Assembly (NCBI GenBank): GCA_023014485.1
Contig: JAJOZX010017340.1
Location: 1 to 64,000 of the forward strand
Direction: 5' to 3'
DNA from: Bathynomus jamesi
Lineage: Eukaryota > Arthropoda > Malacostraca > Isopoda > Cirolanidae
Length of the DNA stretch: 64,000 nucleotides
A program made the position numbers and the translations under genes. The stretch's first letter is position 1. Every line of letters begins with the position of its first letter. Under the pieces are notes generated by a model. The model searched no databases. It had not been told where the DNA came from and saw nothing but the letters and a program-made list of their open reading frames with translations. Below, piece after piece: positions 47,570 through 59,983 of this stretch.

Positions 47570-47776
47570 TTTTGGATCACCTGAAGATCAGGGCCCCCAG
47601 CATTCGTTAGTTAGCCTTATAAGGCTAACTAACAAAAATATCACGACTTAACTTAACCAATCGTTAGGTCAACTGTACGCCCTTGACGATTGGTTAGGTT
47701 AAGTCGTGATATTTTCGTTAGTTAGCCTTATAAGGGTAACTATCGAAGGCTGGGGGCCCTGATATTCAGGTGATCC
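47570..47776. repeat. Hairpin repeat, about 95-bp arms
   Basis: Arms about 47570-47662 and 47683-47776 pair almost fully, from TTGGATCACCTGAAGATCAG to its inverse. The inner part has the GATTGGTTAGGTTAAGTCG motif. It is the full form of the partial hairpin at 5905-6035. Confidence 0.75.
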
Positions 47777-48426
47777 AAACTATTATCTAAATGTAATAAC
47801 CTTGAGGTAAACCCGCAGTCTTATTATCATCTTTCAACGATTCTGAGATCAAAAGCACGATTAAAACACAAACACGTCAACAAAACTCAATCGTATTCGT
47901 GCACTCCAAAGGCACCAACATCTCGACCCACTTAACAAGATGAAATGGTTGGAATGCAAACCAAGTATTCCACCCGTTTCAATGAACCTTTAGCCTTGTA
48001 TGTATGTGTGTATGTATGTATATATGTATGTATATATTAGATTGGTTGTTTTATACCCAGAAATCATTATTTTCATGAAGCTTAAATTTGACCTAAAGAA
48101 AAAGATCACAGGGTTTTTAGAGAGTGTTTTGAAACGAGACAAAGATAAGATGGTTTATACTAAGAAAAGTGAGTTAATCGTATTTTTAAGAGGGTTAACA
48201 AAAGACATTATCTTTGTGAGAATCCATGAATTATATATAAAATGTTTAGAAATGAGGTTTGGTAATCTGTAATAAAAGTAAAACGATCTGTAAGGAAACA
48301 TTTATGGATTTTATTTTATTGTTTGGTACCTTGCCACACAATATAACTTAAACCTTATTTATTAAGACAAACTGGAAGAACAACATAATGTTTTTAAATG
48401 TTCTTCTATCGTTGTACCATACGGTG

Positions 48427-48478
<52 letters not shown>

Positions 48479-48487
48479 CCTGATATA

Positions 48488-49685
48488 CAGGGTGGGGCAA
48501 AAGTCGCTTTCTGACTTGAAATGTCTGTAATTTTCTAATGTATGATTTTTTTTTTTCCAGATTTAATTAAAGAATAAGTACACTCCGCAGCAGCGTGCCA
48601 ACATTCTGGCAATTTATTGGAGAAACAATTATCAATTATACGGACGCAGCGAGAATACTGTCGTGTTTACAACACAAGAACTCCTCCAACGGCACCAGCG
48701 ATTCCAAGCTTGATTTCTCGATTTATGGCATCGGGTACAACGGGAGACTCGAGGCGTTCTGGTAGACCTTGAAGTAGTCGCTCACGAGACTCTATCGATC
48801 GAGTAAGGCAGGATGTAGACGACAACCCAACTCCTCAACACGGAGACGCGCTACTCATTACGGATTGAACGACGGTCCCTGCGGCGAATTTTGACAGAAG
48901 ATTTCGGTCTTTTTCCTTATAAGATACAGCTGGTGCAACAACTAAAGCCGATAGACCATCAATTACGCCTACAATACAGCCGTAATATTCTCAATCTTGC
49001 AGAACAAGACAATGACTTCATATCGAATTTCATGATGAGCGACGAAGCACACTTTCATTTGACGGGCTATGTTAATAAACAAATTGCAGATTCTGGGTTC
49101 CCAAACTCCGCATATTATTCATGAGAGGCCTCTGCACTCACTTCGCGTAACTGCTTGGAATGGAATTACCAGTGCAAAAATAATCGGTCCCTATTTTTTT
49201 GAGGACGATGAGGGAAATGCCGAAACTGTTAATGGAGAACGATACAGAGTGATGATCAGAAACTTTTCAAAACCTAAGATGCAGCAGCTGATTCAGGAAG
49301 AACGACAGAATGTTGTTTGAACAGGACGGTGCTACGGCACACACGGCACGCCAAACAATTGCCCTTTTAGAGACTGTTTTTCCAAATCGTCTTTTCACGC
49401 GATTTGGCGCTTTGATTTGGCCACCACGCTCACCCGATTTATCGGCCACAGATTTTTTCCTATGGGATTATCTTAAAGAACATGTCTATGCCAATAAACC
49501 GGAAACCTTCGAAGAGTTGAAAAACAACATTAGGCGGGAAATAAACGGTGTACCCCAAGAAGTTTTAAATAGAGTAATGGACAGTGCACTAGAAAGAGCG
49601 AGGATTTGCGAACGCAATAATGGCGGTCATCTACAAGATATTATTTTTCATGCATAATGGAGATAAAATTCGATTCAGTAAAGAA

Positions 49686-49690
<5 letters not shown>
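48488..49690 (+). mobile_element. Mariner-like family C (DD41D), copy 3, diverged
   Basis: The left end is intact. A 22-bp deletion after 48570 removes the normal start codon. The family B insertion seen in copies 1 and 2 is absent just upstream. Confidence 0.75.
48574..49657 (+). pseudogene. DD41D transposase, copy 3, broken
   Basis: The start codon is deleted and there are several frameshifts in the first 300 bp. The frame 48891-49124 retains MMSDEAHFHL with the first Asp. The in-frame stop of copies 1 and 2 is absent here (CATGAGAGG instead of CATTAGAGG), so that stop arose on the lineage of copies 1 and 2. The C-terminal frame (49310-49657) has LFEQDGATAHTA and the third Asp. Still inactive. 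Confidence 0.7.
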
Positions 49691-49722
<32 letters not shown>

Positions 49723-49871
49723 TTAAACGAGCGATATGGAAGGAGGGACTTCATGAAGGACAAATAAAATGCGATTACGAATTATAAAAATTTATGGCGG
49801 TGGAAATTTATATTTGATTATAATACAGTATATAATTTCTGAAGAATGGGAAAATCGTAAATCGGTGAATA

Positions 49872-50485
49872 GGGGTCTTTTCGGTTTTAGGTCCGGCATT
49901 GGATTTTTTCCACGTTTTTGGTATAGAGGTAGATTTTTACGCTGATTCCATTTCTGCAATCCGTTTCTTGGAGAAATAAACACGAAAAACGTTATGGCCC
50001 AAAACTTGTATTCAAATATCCACCTATACTTAACCTAACCTACCCTACCTTACCCTAACCTACCCTACCCTACCCAAACCTAACCTAACCTAACCTAACA
50101 TGCGTATGAACGCATCGAACAACTCGAACGGTACAGCATTCGACGTGAAACCAACTCAAACGCGGTAACAAGCGCGGGTGTGGTACGCACCGTTCCATGA
50201 TCGACTCGTATCTCTGCGAGTTTCTCTGGCGTCGCCGACATGCAGGCAAAGATCTAGTGCGCCAAATGCTGAACGATATTGCGCAGCAGTTTGACAAGTA
50301 GCAAACTTTGGTTTGTGTTCCGTTCTGTGTTCTGGAAACCTGTAAACGTAATAAAGTTGCACATAACTTTTTCCGTGTTTATTTCTCCAAGAAACGGATT
50401 GTGGAAATGGAATCAGCGTAAAAATCTACGTTTATACCAAACATATGAAAAAAATCCAATGCCGGACCTAAAACCAAAAAGATCC
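49872..50485 (+). mobile_element. Merlin-derived M2, copy 3
   Basis: Counterpart of 8983-9595. C-terminal transposase fragment 50152-50301. Confidence 0.65.
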
Positions 50486-50828
50486 GTAAAGGGTAACGTA
50501 TAATATTGTTCCGTTTGTGACATTGCAAGTAATCAATCTTGGTAACAGTTGCTTTGGTACTTTTCCCATTATTAGCTACAGATTAGAAGAAAATCATACG
50601 TAAAATCATACAAATCACAAGATTTCTTCTATTTCAACTTCATCGTAATTCCTTTTATGAGTTTTGATGATACGATCGTTCTCTCATTTCGGCTGAGAAA
50701 CTCAGATGGAAACTTTCTTTTCTACAAAACTGGTCTTGAGAGAAATCAGTTTAAAAAACATCAATATACAACTCAAATCCTCTCATCAACCGTTTTCACA
50801 TTCTACCCTCCAAAAAATACATCCTCAA

Positions 50829-51490
50829 GGGGTCTTTTCCGCTTGTGGGTTTGCAGCGAATTTTAATGAAAATCGGAATACTAATGTAGTTTTGGTCACT
50901 GATTTCGAATATAACTTTCTTTTTTTTGGAGAAATGAAAAACAAACATGTTAGAGCACTTTAAATAATTAATATGTGTTTTAACTAGCTTAAACTAGTTA
51001 CAGAGGATTGTATTAAATTTAGTCAGAGTCACAAACTGCTACTGTTTATAAAAAAGTGCTCTAAGTGTGGGAGTGTGTGTGCCTTTGATAAAAATACCCA
51101 GTTCTTTCGTTGCCAAAAGCGTCGGTCAAACAGTAAAAAGTGCAACTTTACGAAGAATACGTTTTTTGAAGGATCCCGGCAGATCTGTAAAAGTAGCAGA
51201 AAAAAATCAAGAATTAATGCCCAGTTAGGTCAATTGAATGCCCGATTTGGTCAATTGAATGCCAGGCTAGGTTAATTGAATGCCCGGTTAGGTCAACTGT
51301 ACACCTTGACGATTGGTTAGGTTAAGTCATGATGTGTTCGTTAAAAACACATTAATTATTTGAAGTGCTCTAACATGTTTGTTTTACATTTCTCCAAAAA
51401 AGAAAGTTATTTTGAAATCAGTGACCAAAACTACATTAGTATTCCGATTTTCATTAAAATTCGCAGCTTGTCCCCAAACGGAAAAGATCC
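50829..51490 (+). mobile_element. Merlin-derived M3, copy 3
   Basis: Counterpart of 9938-10600. Zinc-ribbon frame 51075-51275. Confidence 0.65.
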
Positions 51491-53921
51491 TTCTTAAGGC
51501 TGACACTGTGGATTGCGAAAGTAACATACACTAAGAAGTGGATGTATTAAATATGCATGCGTTGTACCCAAATTACAATCATATTCGTTCAATTTACGTG
51601 CAAAATGGTCAGAGCTAGTGTTTTGCACGTGTACTTCGTGCAGAGTTGTAACTTGAAGCACATTCAGGACCTTCGGAATGTACTGGGTGAGGCGATGAAA
51701 AATAAACAAAGCTACTCCTGTGTACAAGCTTCGTGGTTGAATATTTGAAATAGCTTATTCAGTTCCAAGAGGATCTCTCGGGTCTGAAAAGTTTAAACGA
51801 GAGGCGATTAATGGGTATTTTTTAATTTGATAAGCCATGATAGTTTGTTTACAATTTGTCTCCTCCCTTTTCCAACTCATAAGTGAAGCCTATACATTTA
51901 AAGGAGTGGAGCTTAAGTGGTCATTGGGCTGAATTTCATAAGGAGCAATCCACTTCTCATTAAAAGCAATTATTCAAAATTATTAGTTTTATTATTTGTT
52001 TTATTATTAGTTTATTATTATTATAATAATAATAATACTGTACTGTAATTTGTCAATCAAAAATAAATTTAGGTTAATATTGGATTTTACTCCGTCACAA
52101 GCAGTTGAACAAGTACTAAGTATTGAATTGCCATTAAAAACTGATTATAAAAATATATATCGTATCTTGTGCAAATTTGTTCAAATGTAGTTTTTTAATA
52201 AAATTTATTTCCTATTTTGGCTATAATGTACTTTTTTCGTAAAATATTTTTCCTGATTTGGCTATTTTTTCGCTACTCTGGCGACTTAATTAGTTTATTC
52301 TTTTCTGTTCTGGCTATTTTTCCGCGACTAAATTTTGTTAGTTTGGTGAGTTTTGTGCTAGCAGTATGACTTGTCAGTCCTGTGAATTTGATTTTGAAGA
52401 CAAGGTTAGGTTAGGTTATATTATGTTATTAGTTTTTCGTTTTTACTCCCAGTGTGGTTTCATAATGAGATCAAACTTTTGTGATTAATTTTGAGGTCTT
52501 TTGCACGTTTCCTGTGGTAATGCGTCGTTTACAAGATCTCGTAACATGAACATATCCGATATGTTTATGCTACGATATCTCGAAACCTACGCATTTGCAC
52601 AGGAAACCAACGGCAGATTCGTGCAAAGCACCTCAAAATTGACCAGAAAAGTTTGCTCTCATTATAAAACGAGACTTGGAGTAAAATTCAATATTTACCC
52701 AAATTTAATATGTAAAAAACTTTTCAGGGATCAAAGATAAGAAATGATCTCATTGTTAAGCTTGGAAACGTTGCAAACGATAAGAATGTTTTAAAAACTA
52801 AAACCAACCTACAGTTTGAGCCTCATTCTTACACTTAAAGTTAAGGAATTAAAATGATAAGATCAGTAACATGAAATAAGCCCCTTAACAAATATATATT
52901 TGAAAACGAGTCACACGGTAATTACGATACTAATAATTGAAAATATGACTGGGATGGAAAAATACACTGGAACAAAATAAATATATATTAGTTACCCTTT
53001 GAAATTTTATTTCATTTCATAATTTAAAAGTTTTTAAAAATATATTAATATCGTGATTCACTTTTCTTAAAAAACAAAGAAATTGAAATTAACAATTAAA
53101 TATTTAAAATTGAAAATATACTTATGAATACATACAATATTTGTCACTAACAACGTTGTAGATACGATGAGGTCTTGACTCTCATTGTAATTTTATTTTT
53201 GCGTTATGAAACGTAATTATAATATGAAGTTAAGTTTATTTATTGTTGCAAGTTATTGTATACTAAGTTTTGTGTTGTTTTGTTCCCATATGACAGCGTT
53301 GCTATCCAAAAATAATGAAAATCTGAAGATTGGTGTCAAAATATCTGTAGAAATCTGTAGTTTCAATAAAAATATCTGTTGACAAAATCTGTAAAGTACC
53401 ATTTGATTTTAAAGTTTATTTTTGTAAGTAACATATACAATAATATTCATAATTCCAAACAGAAATACAAAAATGGTCAATTAAACACAAAATTTAGTGA
53501 ATGAAAGGTAGATAAACTGAATATTTTAAACCAAAATACTATTCAAGCTACGTCTATAGGCCAGTTTAAGAATGATCTAGACAAGAAGCAGCAAATAGAA
53601 AGAACGAGTATACAGCAACAAAATAAGGATGCATATATACAAAATGGAAAAAGGAATTCAATACAATACATCATTTTGTGCTGTACTGGAATTATGGAAT
53701 GAACATTATCATTATCATTTATGATTTTAATTTTCTTTTGTATTGATGTAATTTTTATTATTCTTATTTTTGTTTTAAGGTTTTAGGACTTATAATTCAC
53801 TGATGATGACAAAAGATTTGTCGAAACGGCTGAAGTATAAAAAATAAACGAAAATGTTTGCTGTTGTATTGGTCCTTCTTTATTATATATATATATTATA
53901 TATATATATATATTATATATA

Positions 53922-54277
53922 TATGATGAATAAAACCACGAAGGAAAAAGAAACACAAAGGGGTGCTCAAGCGCTTTCGTCTAATGACATCCTCAGGAAC
54001 ACTGGAGTGAAAGGACAGATCAAGGCAATATATAGGTTACAAAAATAAACATACATACATACATATTCACATATATATATACATATATATATATTATATT
54101 ATATATATATATAAACATATATATATATGTGAATATGTATGTATGTATGTTTATTTTTGTAACCTATATATTGCCTTGATCTGTCCTTTCACTCCAGTGT
54201 TCCTGAGGATGTCATTAGACGAAAGCGCTTGAGCACCCCTTTGTGTTTCTTTTTCCTTCGTGGTTTTATTCATCATA
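53922..54277. repeat. Inverted dimer of a Penelope 3' tail
   Basis: Arms of about 165 bp on each side of a (TA)-rich centre (about 54077-54120). The right arm in sense carries CTGAGGATGTCATTAGAC-GAAA (54203-54224), a hammerhead-like core with a 3-bp stem II, and ends TTATTCATCAT. It is absent from copies 1 and 2, where repeat Q follows directly after the (TA)n tract. It resembles the PLE-3 tail. Confidence 0.75.
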
Positions 54278-54415
54278 AATACTTTTCACGTGTCACTTTC
54301 GTGAAATAATTTTTCATATATATATATATATCCCATCATGAACCGGACATGTTAAATACCTTAAAAAGTGGACCCTCGACTCTGCCAAGCGAGGTTTAAG
54401 TTTTGGTGTTTGGCT

Positions 54416-54758
54416 AGGATCGATTGGTCGATTGTCGTGTGGCCTCGCTGGAGGTAGAGATCTTTTCTCTTCCATCCTCCGAGAAGTTGTCGGTGGTTCT
54501 GCTATCGGCATCTGTTGTCACTTTTTTAGGGGGCCTGCTTCCTCCTTGTGAGTTTAGTAGGCCTCGGGGTTCGGATCCCAAATCTACAAAAGAGCCTGCT
54601 CTTAACGCCTGCGCGTGCCTGATTGAGCCCGGGCGCCTGTCTTCTTCTACTCACGCTCTCGTTTCTGTTCCACTCTTTCTCTATTTCTTCCCATTTCTTC
54701 TCTGTTCCAGTTTCTCTTCTTCACTATCTTCTTTCTTGGTCACATCGATCGATCGATC
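54416..54758 (+). mobile_element. SINE-2, copy in block 3
   Basis: Flanked by GGTGTTTGGCT (54405-54415 and 54759-54769). Slightly shorter (TCGA)n tail and small deletions relative to 13441-13790. Confidence 0.72.
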
Positions 54759-54892
54759 GGTGTTTGGCTGAAAATATAATAGTTATTTTTTTTTTTTAAT
54801 GTATTCAATCCAACGTGAATGCAACGAGTTTCTTGCGTAAGTAGTATAGCCGCAAAAGGGGAGAGTGCAGGAATGTTGCAGGTTATTATGTA

Positions 54893-54975
54893 ATGTTGCA
54901 AAGGGGGGATGTTGCAAAGGGGGATGTTGCAAAGGGGGGTGTTGCAAAGGGGGGTGGGGGGAAAGGGGGGTGGGG
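54893..54975. repeat. G-run minisatellite, G-quadruplex-prone
   Basis: Four units of about 15-17 bp of the ATGTTGCAAAGGGGGG type, followed by GGGG-rich sequence to about 54975. At least six runs of five or six G on the plus strand. Open frames over it are repeats of GGCCKG on one strand and its shadows. Confidence 0.85.
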
Positions 54976-55189
54976 GGAAAACTTGGAGGCGGCGTTATCC
55001 CCCAAGAGAAAGAAGGAGGAGGAGAGAAAGGAGGAGAGGTGTTCACCTGGCAGGAGCCAAGTGCACACTGAGACTTCCAGCCGGGCTGGCGTTGTTTTAT
55101 AGGCTCCTAATCAGCCAGTTGGCTGAGTTGCCAGATACCGCCATGTATTCCATTGTATACATTATTATCCTAATCAGCCAGTTGGCTGA

Positions 55190-55490
55190 GCCAGAGACGC
55201 CTGAAGAAGAGAGAGAGATGCCTGTAGGAGGGAGAGACGCCTGAAGAAGAAGAGAGAGATGCCTGTAGGAGGGAGAGGCGCCTGAAGGAGAGAGGATAGG
55301 TGCACATGCAGGAGTACACATGCAGGAGGTACACATGCAGGAGCACACATGCAGTAGGTACACATGCTGGATGTACACATGCAGGAGTACACATGCTGGA
55401 GGCAAACATGCAGGAGAGAGAGAGAGAGAGAGGCGCCTGAAGGAGAGAGAGAGAGAGAGCTGAAGGAGGGAGAGAGACACCTGAAGGACA
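55190..55490. repeat. GA-rich and ACATGCAGGAG minisatellites
   Basis: Two interleaved families: GACGCCTGAAGAAGAGAGAG-type units (55196-55300 and 55425-55490) and 10-12-bp CACATGCAGGAGTA units (55303-55412). Open frames on the minus strand are products of the repeats. Confidence 0.85.
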
Positions 55491-55786
55491 GAGTGGAGTT
55501 CTCCCCCAATTTATTTTCGTTTCCCTAACCTAACAGGCCACTATGGGGTTTACCAAAGGGCATGAAATAGAAGGAGCAGAGCTCCTTACTCGGCCGGAGC
55601 CGAGGGGGGAATGGTTCTTCATCAACTTCGCGATCTTTTATAATCCTCTATTCTGGCTGAGTTGCCAGATAGCGCTATGTGTCCCATTAATCGTGTAGCG
55701 ATTGCACATCAATTATCATTATTATTATTATTATTTCTACAATGAAACGGGTTCGGGTCGAAGAACGGGCGAGAGATCTTCCCCCC

Positions 55787-55836
<50 letters not shown>

Positions 55837-56432
55837 TATTTTATAACATTTAATTTTAGTTTAGAAGCAAATTTGACTTCATTGAACTTAAAGAAACAAA
55901 TAACATAGTTTACCTTCGAAAACGTCATAATAGAAAACTTCATTTTACGGTAAACTATGTTATTTCAACTTGAAGATGAATGAACAAATAACATAGTTAT
56001 CCATAATTCCAGATAGCGCCATGTGTCCCATTAATCGTGTAACACATATATAACGGCTGTTATTCCAAATGTACTTGTATATATAATAAGCTAATGAATC
56101 ATATAAAATACCACAATATATGGTTATACAAGATTCGACCGTATAAAATAAACACAATCACCTCTTTCATTACGCTTTAATAGAATTAGTAAAGTTACCC
56201 TATTTCGTAAGACAGAAAACGAATTTTTATAAGGATTACCAACTAATATCCACCATTCAACAAATAATAGCAAACGTGAATAAAGAGTTCCAATTCATAA
56301 CTATATCGACATAAGCTTATTATTATTGTAACGTTTGCTCCCAATTTCCCTAAATAACAGTAAAACCAATTAATTATGAAACCAATCAACCAACCATAGA
56401 ATACAGAATTATATATATATATATAAATATAA

Positions 56433-56475
<43 letters not shown>

Positions 56476-56487
56476 AAGCAATGTGCA
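55491..56487. other. Non-coding interval
   Basis: Contains a short inverted repeat AAATAACATAGTT...AACTATGTTATTT (about 55895-56000) and (TA)n tracts. The CATAGTTTACCTTCGAAAACG segment is a diverged relative of the 1.3-kb tandem unit. No gene seen. Confidence 0.55.
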
Positions 56488-56708
56488 CCACAATATGGAA
56501 GATGAATTAAATAATTACACACTTAATTGAAATATAGATGTATATAGTGGATTATATGCAAAATATAACATCAACTTGAGATTCTTGAAGTTGAACGAAG
56601 CAAATAACATAGTTCACCTTCGAAAACGTCATAATAGAGGATATTTAATTTTATGGCTAACTATTTCGACATAAGTTTACTATAATTATATCAGTCTTTT
56701 AAATATCT

Positions 56709-56758
<50 letters not shown>

Positions 56759-56848
56759 TACATATATATATATATATCATGAAAATCAGGAAAATAACAA
56801 ACGTGTATTAATTTAAATGAAACATACGAGCCTCATACCCCAACCCGG

Positions 56849-56897
<49 letters not shown>

Positions 56898-56954
56898 CTT
56901 TGGATAACCTTTGGTTAGCTTCCGCCCGAATATTCATTCTGACGAAGGTCAAGC

Positions 56955-57415
56955 TTTCCACTCCACCTTAGACCTACAGTTTGAACCATCAACAGTCCCG
57001 CGTCTTAACCACTAGACACGTAGGGCACCCATTTATCTGCCAACCACTTTCTTTTTATTATGTATAATGACCACCTTAGACCTACAGTTGAACCATCAAC
57101 AGCCCCAGCGTCTTAACCATAGGACACGTAGGGTGCCCATTTATCTGCCAACCACTTTCTTTTATTATGTGGAATGACCACCTTAGACTACAGTTTGAAC
57201 CATCAACAGCCCAGCGTCTTAACCACTAGGACACGTAGGGTGCCCATTTATCTGCCAACCACTTTCTTTTATTATGTGTAATGACCACTTAGACTTACAG
57301 TTTGAACCATCAACAGCCCCGCGTCTTAACCACTAGGACACGTAGGGGGCCCATTTATCCGCCAACCACTTTCTTTTATTATGTGTAATGACCACCTTAG
57401 ACCTACAGTTTGAAC
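56955..57415 (-). repeat. Tandem monomers of 105-113 bp with tRNA-like boxes
   Basis: Four monomers plus the start of a fifth. On the minus strand each has TCCTAGTGGTTAAGACGC (A-box-like) and GGTTCAAACTGTAGG (B-box-like), about 25 bp apart, resembling a tRNA head. Recurs at 58305-58765 and 59610-60075. Whether it is transcribed by pol III is unknown. Confidence 0.55.
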
Positions 57416-57824
57416 CGCGGGTCGATGCAAGACAGTCGGCAGGAGACCTACCGTTGATATCTCCGGTGACTCCGCACTCAGGACGGGGCATCCATGCCAC
57501 CAGCAACCGTTAAAGGAGTACACAGTCTTCACACCAGTGACACGGTTTTCACTTAACCCATCAACCCAAAAAACACGTCCATTAATCTTAATGGGTACTT
57601 CACCCGTGTTGCGGGCGTGCTTTATGTATACACCTGTCTGTGCTGTAGTGTGTATGAGCCAGTAAATAGCCTTTGTGCCCGTAACTGCGGGGATTGTTTC
57701 GGTGAATAATGGCTAAGGTGTCTTTCGGCATGAAGTTATTCTTGAACACCGTAAAACATAATGATGCGATGATGGTGCGACTTGCAGTGGATCGCATTTG
57801 AAACGGGATATGTACATCCACCAC
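57326..57824 (-). pseudogene. Protein-primed DNA polymerase B fragment, array unit 1
   Basis: Two frames separated by a shift: 57600-57824 contains FKNNFMPKDTLAIIHRNN and 57326-57532 contains YSFNGCWWHGCP. They match residues in the longer remnant at 59984-60781. The C-terminal end runs into the tandem monomers. Truncated at both ends and frameshifted. Confidence 0.7.
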
Positions 57825-58041
57825 AATATGGTAGATGAATTAAATAATTACACACTTAATGAAATATAGATGTATATAGTGGATTATATGCAAAATATAA
57901 CATCAACTTGAGATTCCTTGAAGTTGAACGAAGCAAATAACATAGTTCACCTTCGAAAACGTCATAATAGAGGATATTTAATTTTATGGCTAACTATTTC
58001 GACATAAGTTTACTATAATTATATCAGTCTTTTAAATATCT

Positions 58042-58117
<76 letters not shown>

Positions 58118-58186
58118 TGAAAATCAGGAAAATAACAAACGTGTATTAATTTAAATGAAACATACGAGCCTCATACCCCAACCCGG

Positions 58187-58229
<43 letters not shown>

Positions 58230-58676
58230 TATATATACCCTTTGGATAACCTTTGGTTAGCTTCCGCCCGAATTATTCATTCTGACGAAGGTCAAGCTTT
58301 CCACTCCACCTTAGACCTACAGTTTGAACCATCAACAGTCCCGCGTCTTAACCACTAGGACACGTAGGGCACCCATTTATCTGCCAACCACTTTCTTTTA
58401 TTATGTATAATGACCACCTTAGACCTACAGTTTGAACCATCAACAGCCCCAGCGTCTTAACCATAGGACACGTAGGGTGCCCATTTATCTGCCAACCACT
58501 TTCTTTTATTATTGGAATGACCACCTTAGACCTACAGTTTGAACCATCAACAGCCCAGCGTCTTAACCACTAGGACACGTAGGGTGCCCATTTATCTGCC
58601 AACCACTTTCTTTTATTATGTGTAATGACCACCTTAGACTACAGTTTGAACCATCAACAGCCCCGCGTCTTAACCA

Positions 58677-59170
58677 CTAGGACACGTAGGGGGCCCATTT
58701 ATCCGCCAACCACTTTCTTTTATTATGTGTAATGACCACCTTAGACCTACAGTTTGAACCGCGGGTCGATGCAAGACAGTCGGCAGGAGACCTACCGTTG
58801 ATATCTCCGGTGACTCCGCACTCAGGACGGGGGCATCCATGCCACCAGCAACCGTTAAAGGAGTACACAGTCTTCACACCAGTGACACGGTTTTCACTTA
58901 ACCCATCAACCCAAAAACACGTCCATTAATCTTAATGGGTACTTCACCCGTGTTGCGGGCGTGCTTTATGTATACACCTGTCTGTTGCTGTAGGTGTATG
59001 AGCCAGTAAATAGCCTTGTGCCCGTAACTGCGGGGATTGTTTCGGTGAATAATGGCTAAGGTGTCTTTCGGCATGAAGTTATTCTTGAACACCGTAAAAC
59101 ATAATGATGCGATGATGGTTGCGACTTGCAGTGGATCGCATTTGAAACGGGATATGTACATCCACCACAA
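58677..59170 (-). pseudogene. Protein-primed DNA polymerase B fragment, array unit 2
   Basis: Same segment as in unit 1, with the break near 58897 instead. The first frame (58898-59170) and the second (58677-58877) are each nearly identical to the longer remnant. No catalytic motif. Confidence 0.7.
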
Positions 59171-59384
59171 TATGGTAGATGAATTAAATAATTACACACT
59201 TAATTGAAATATAGATGTATATAGGATTATATGCAAAATATAACATCAACTTGAGATTCCTTGAAGTTGAACGAAGCAAATAACATAGTTTACCTTCGAA
59301 AACGTCATAATAGAGGATATTTAATTTTATGGCTAACTATTTCGACATAAGTTTACTATAATTATATCAGTCTTTTAAATATCT

Positions 59385-59438
<54 letters not shown>

Positions 59439-59504
59439 TGAAAATCAGGAAAATAACAAACGTGTATTAATTTAAATGAAACATACGAGCCTCATTCCCC
59501 AACC

Positions 59505-59544
<40 letters not shown>

Positions 59545-59983
59545 CTTTGGATAACCTTTGGTTAGCTTCCGCCCGAATTATTCATTCTGACGAAGGTCAA
59601 GCTTTCCACTCCACCTTAGACCTACAGTTTGAACCATCAACAGTCCCGCGTCTTAACCACTAGGACACGTAGGGCACCCATTTATCTGCCAACCACTTTC
59701 TTTTATTATGTATAATGACCACCTTAGACCTACAGTTTGAACCATCAACAGCCCCAGCGTCTTAACCATAGGACACGTAGGGTGCCCATTTATCTGCCAA
59801 CCACTTTCTTTTATTATGTGGAATGACCACCTTAGACCTACAGTTTGAACCATCAACAGCCCAGCGTCTTAACCACTAGGACACGTAGGGTGCCCATTTA
59901 TCTGCCAACCACTTTCTTTTATTATGTGTAATGACCACCTTAGACCTACAGTTTGAACCATCAACAGCCCCGCGTCTTAACCA

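Larger units (their letters stand above)
47640..54838. repeat. Partial third copy of the duplicated block
   Basis: Corresponds to about 5905-13880 of copy 1. It is a mosaic. The first part (about 47640-49680) is clearly more diverged and lacks the 730-bp mariner derivative, whereas 49680-53150 is almost identical to copies 1 and 2. This suggests gene conversion, a recombinant history or an assembly join. Direct orientation is kept. Confidence 0.8.

Noticed and set aside
55190..55490. CRISPR array
   Set aside because: Units are contiguous minisatellite repeats without unique spacers, and the DNA is eukaryotic in character. No CRISPR-like array was seen anywhere in the window.
54783..55509. 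Frames up to 127 codons in the minisatellite region
   Set aside because: Low-complexity translations of G-rich and GA-rich repeats on both strands.
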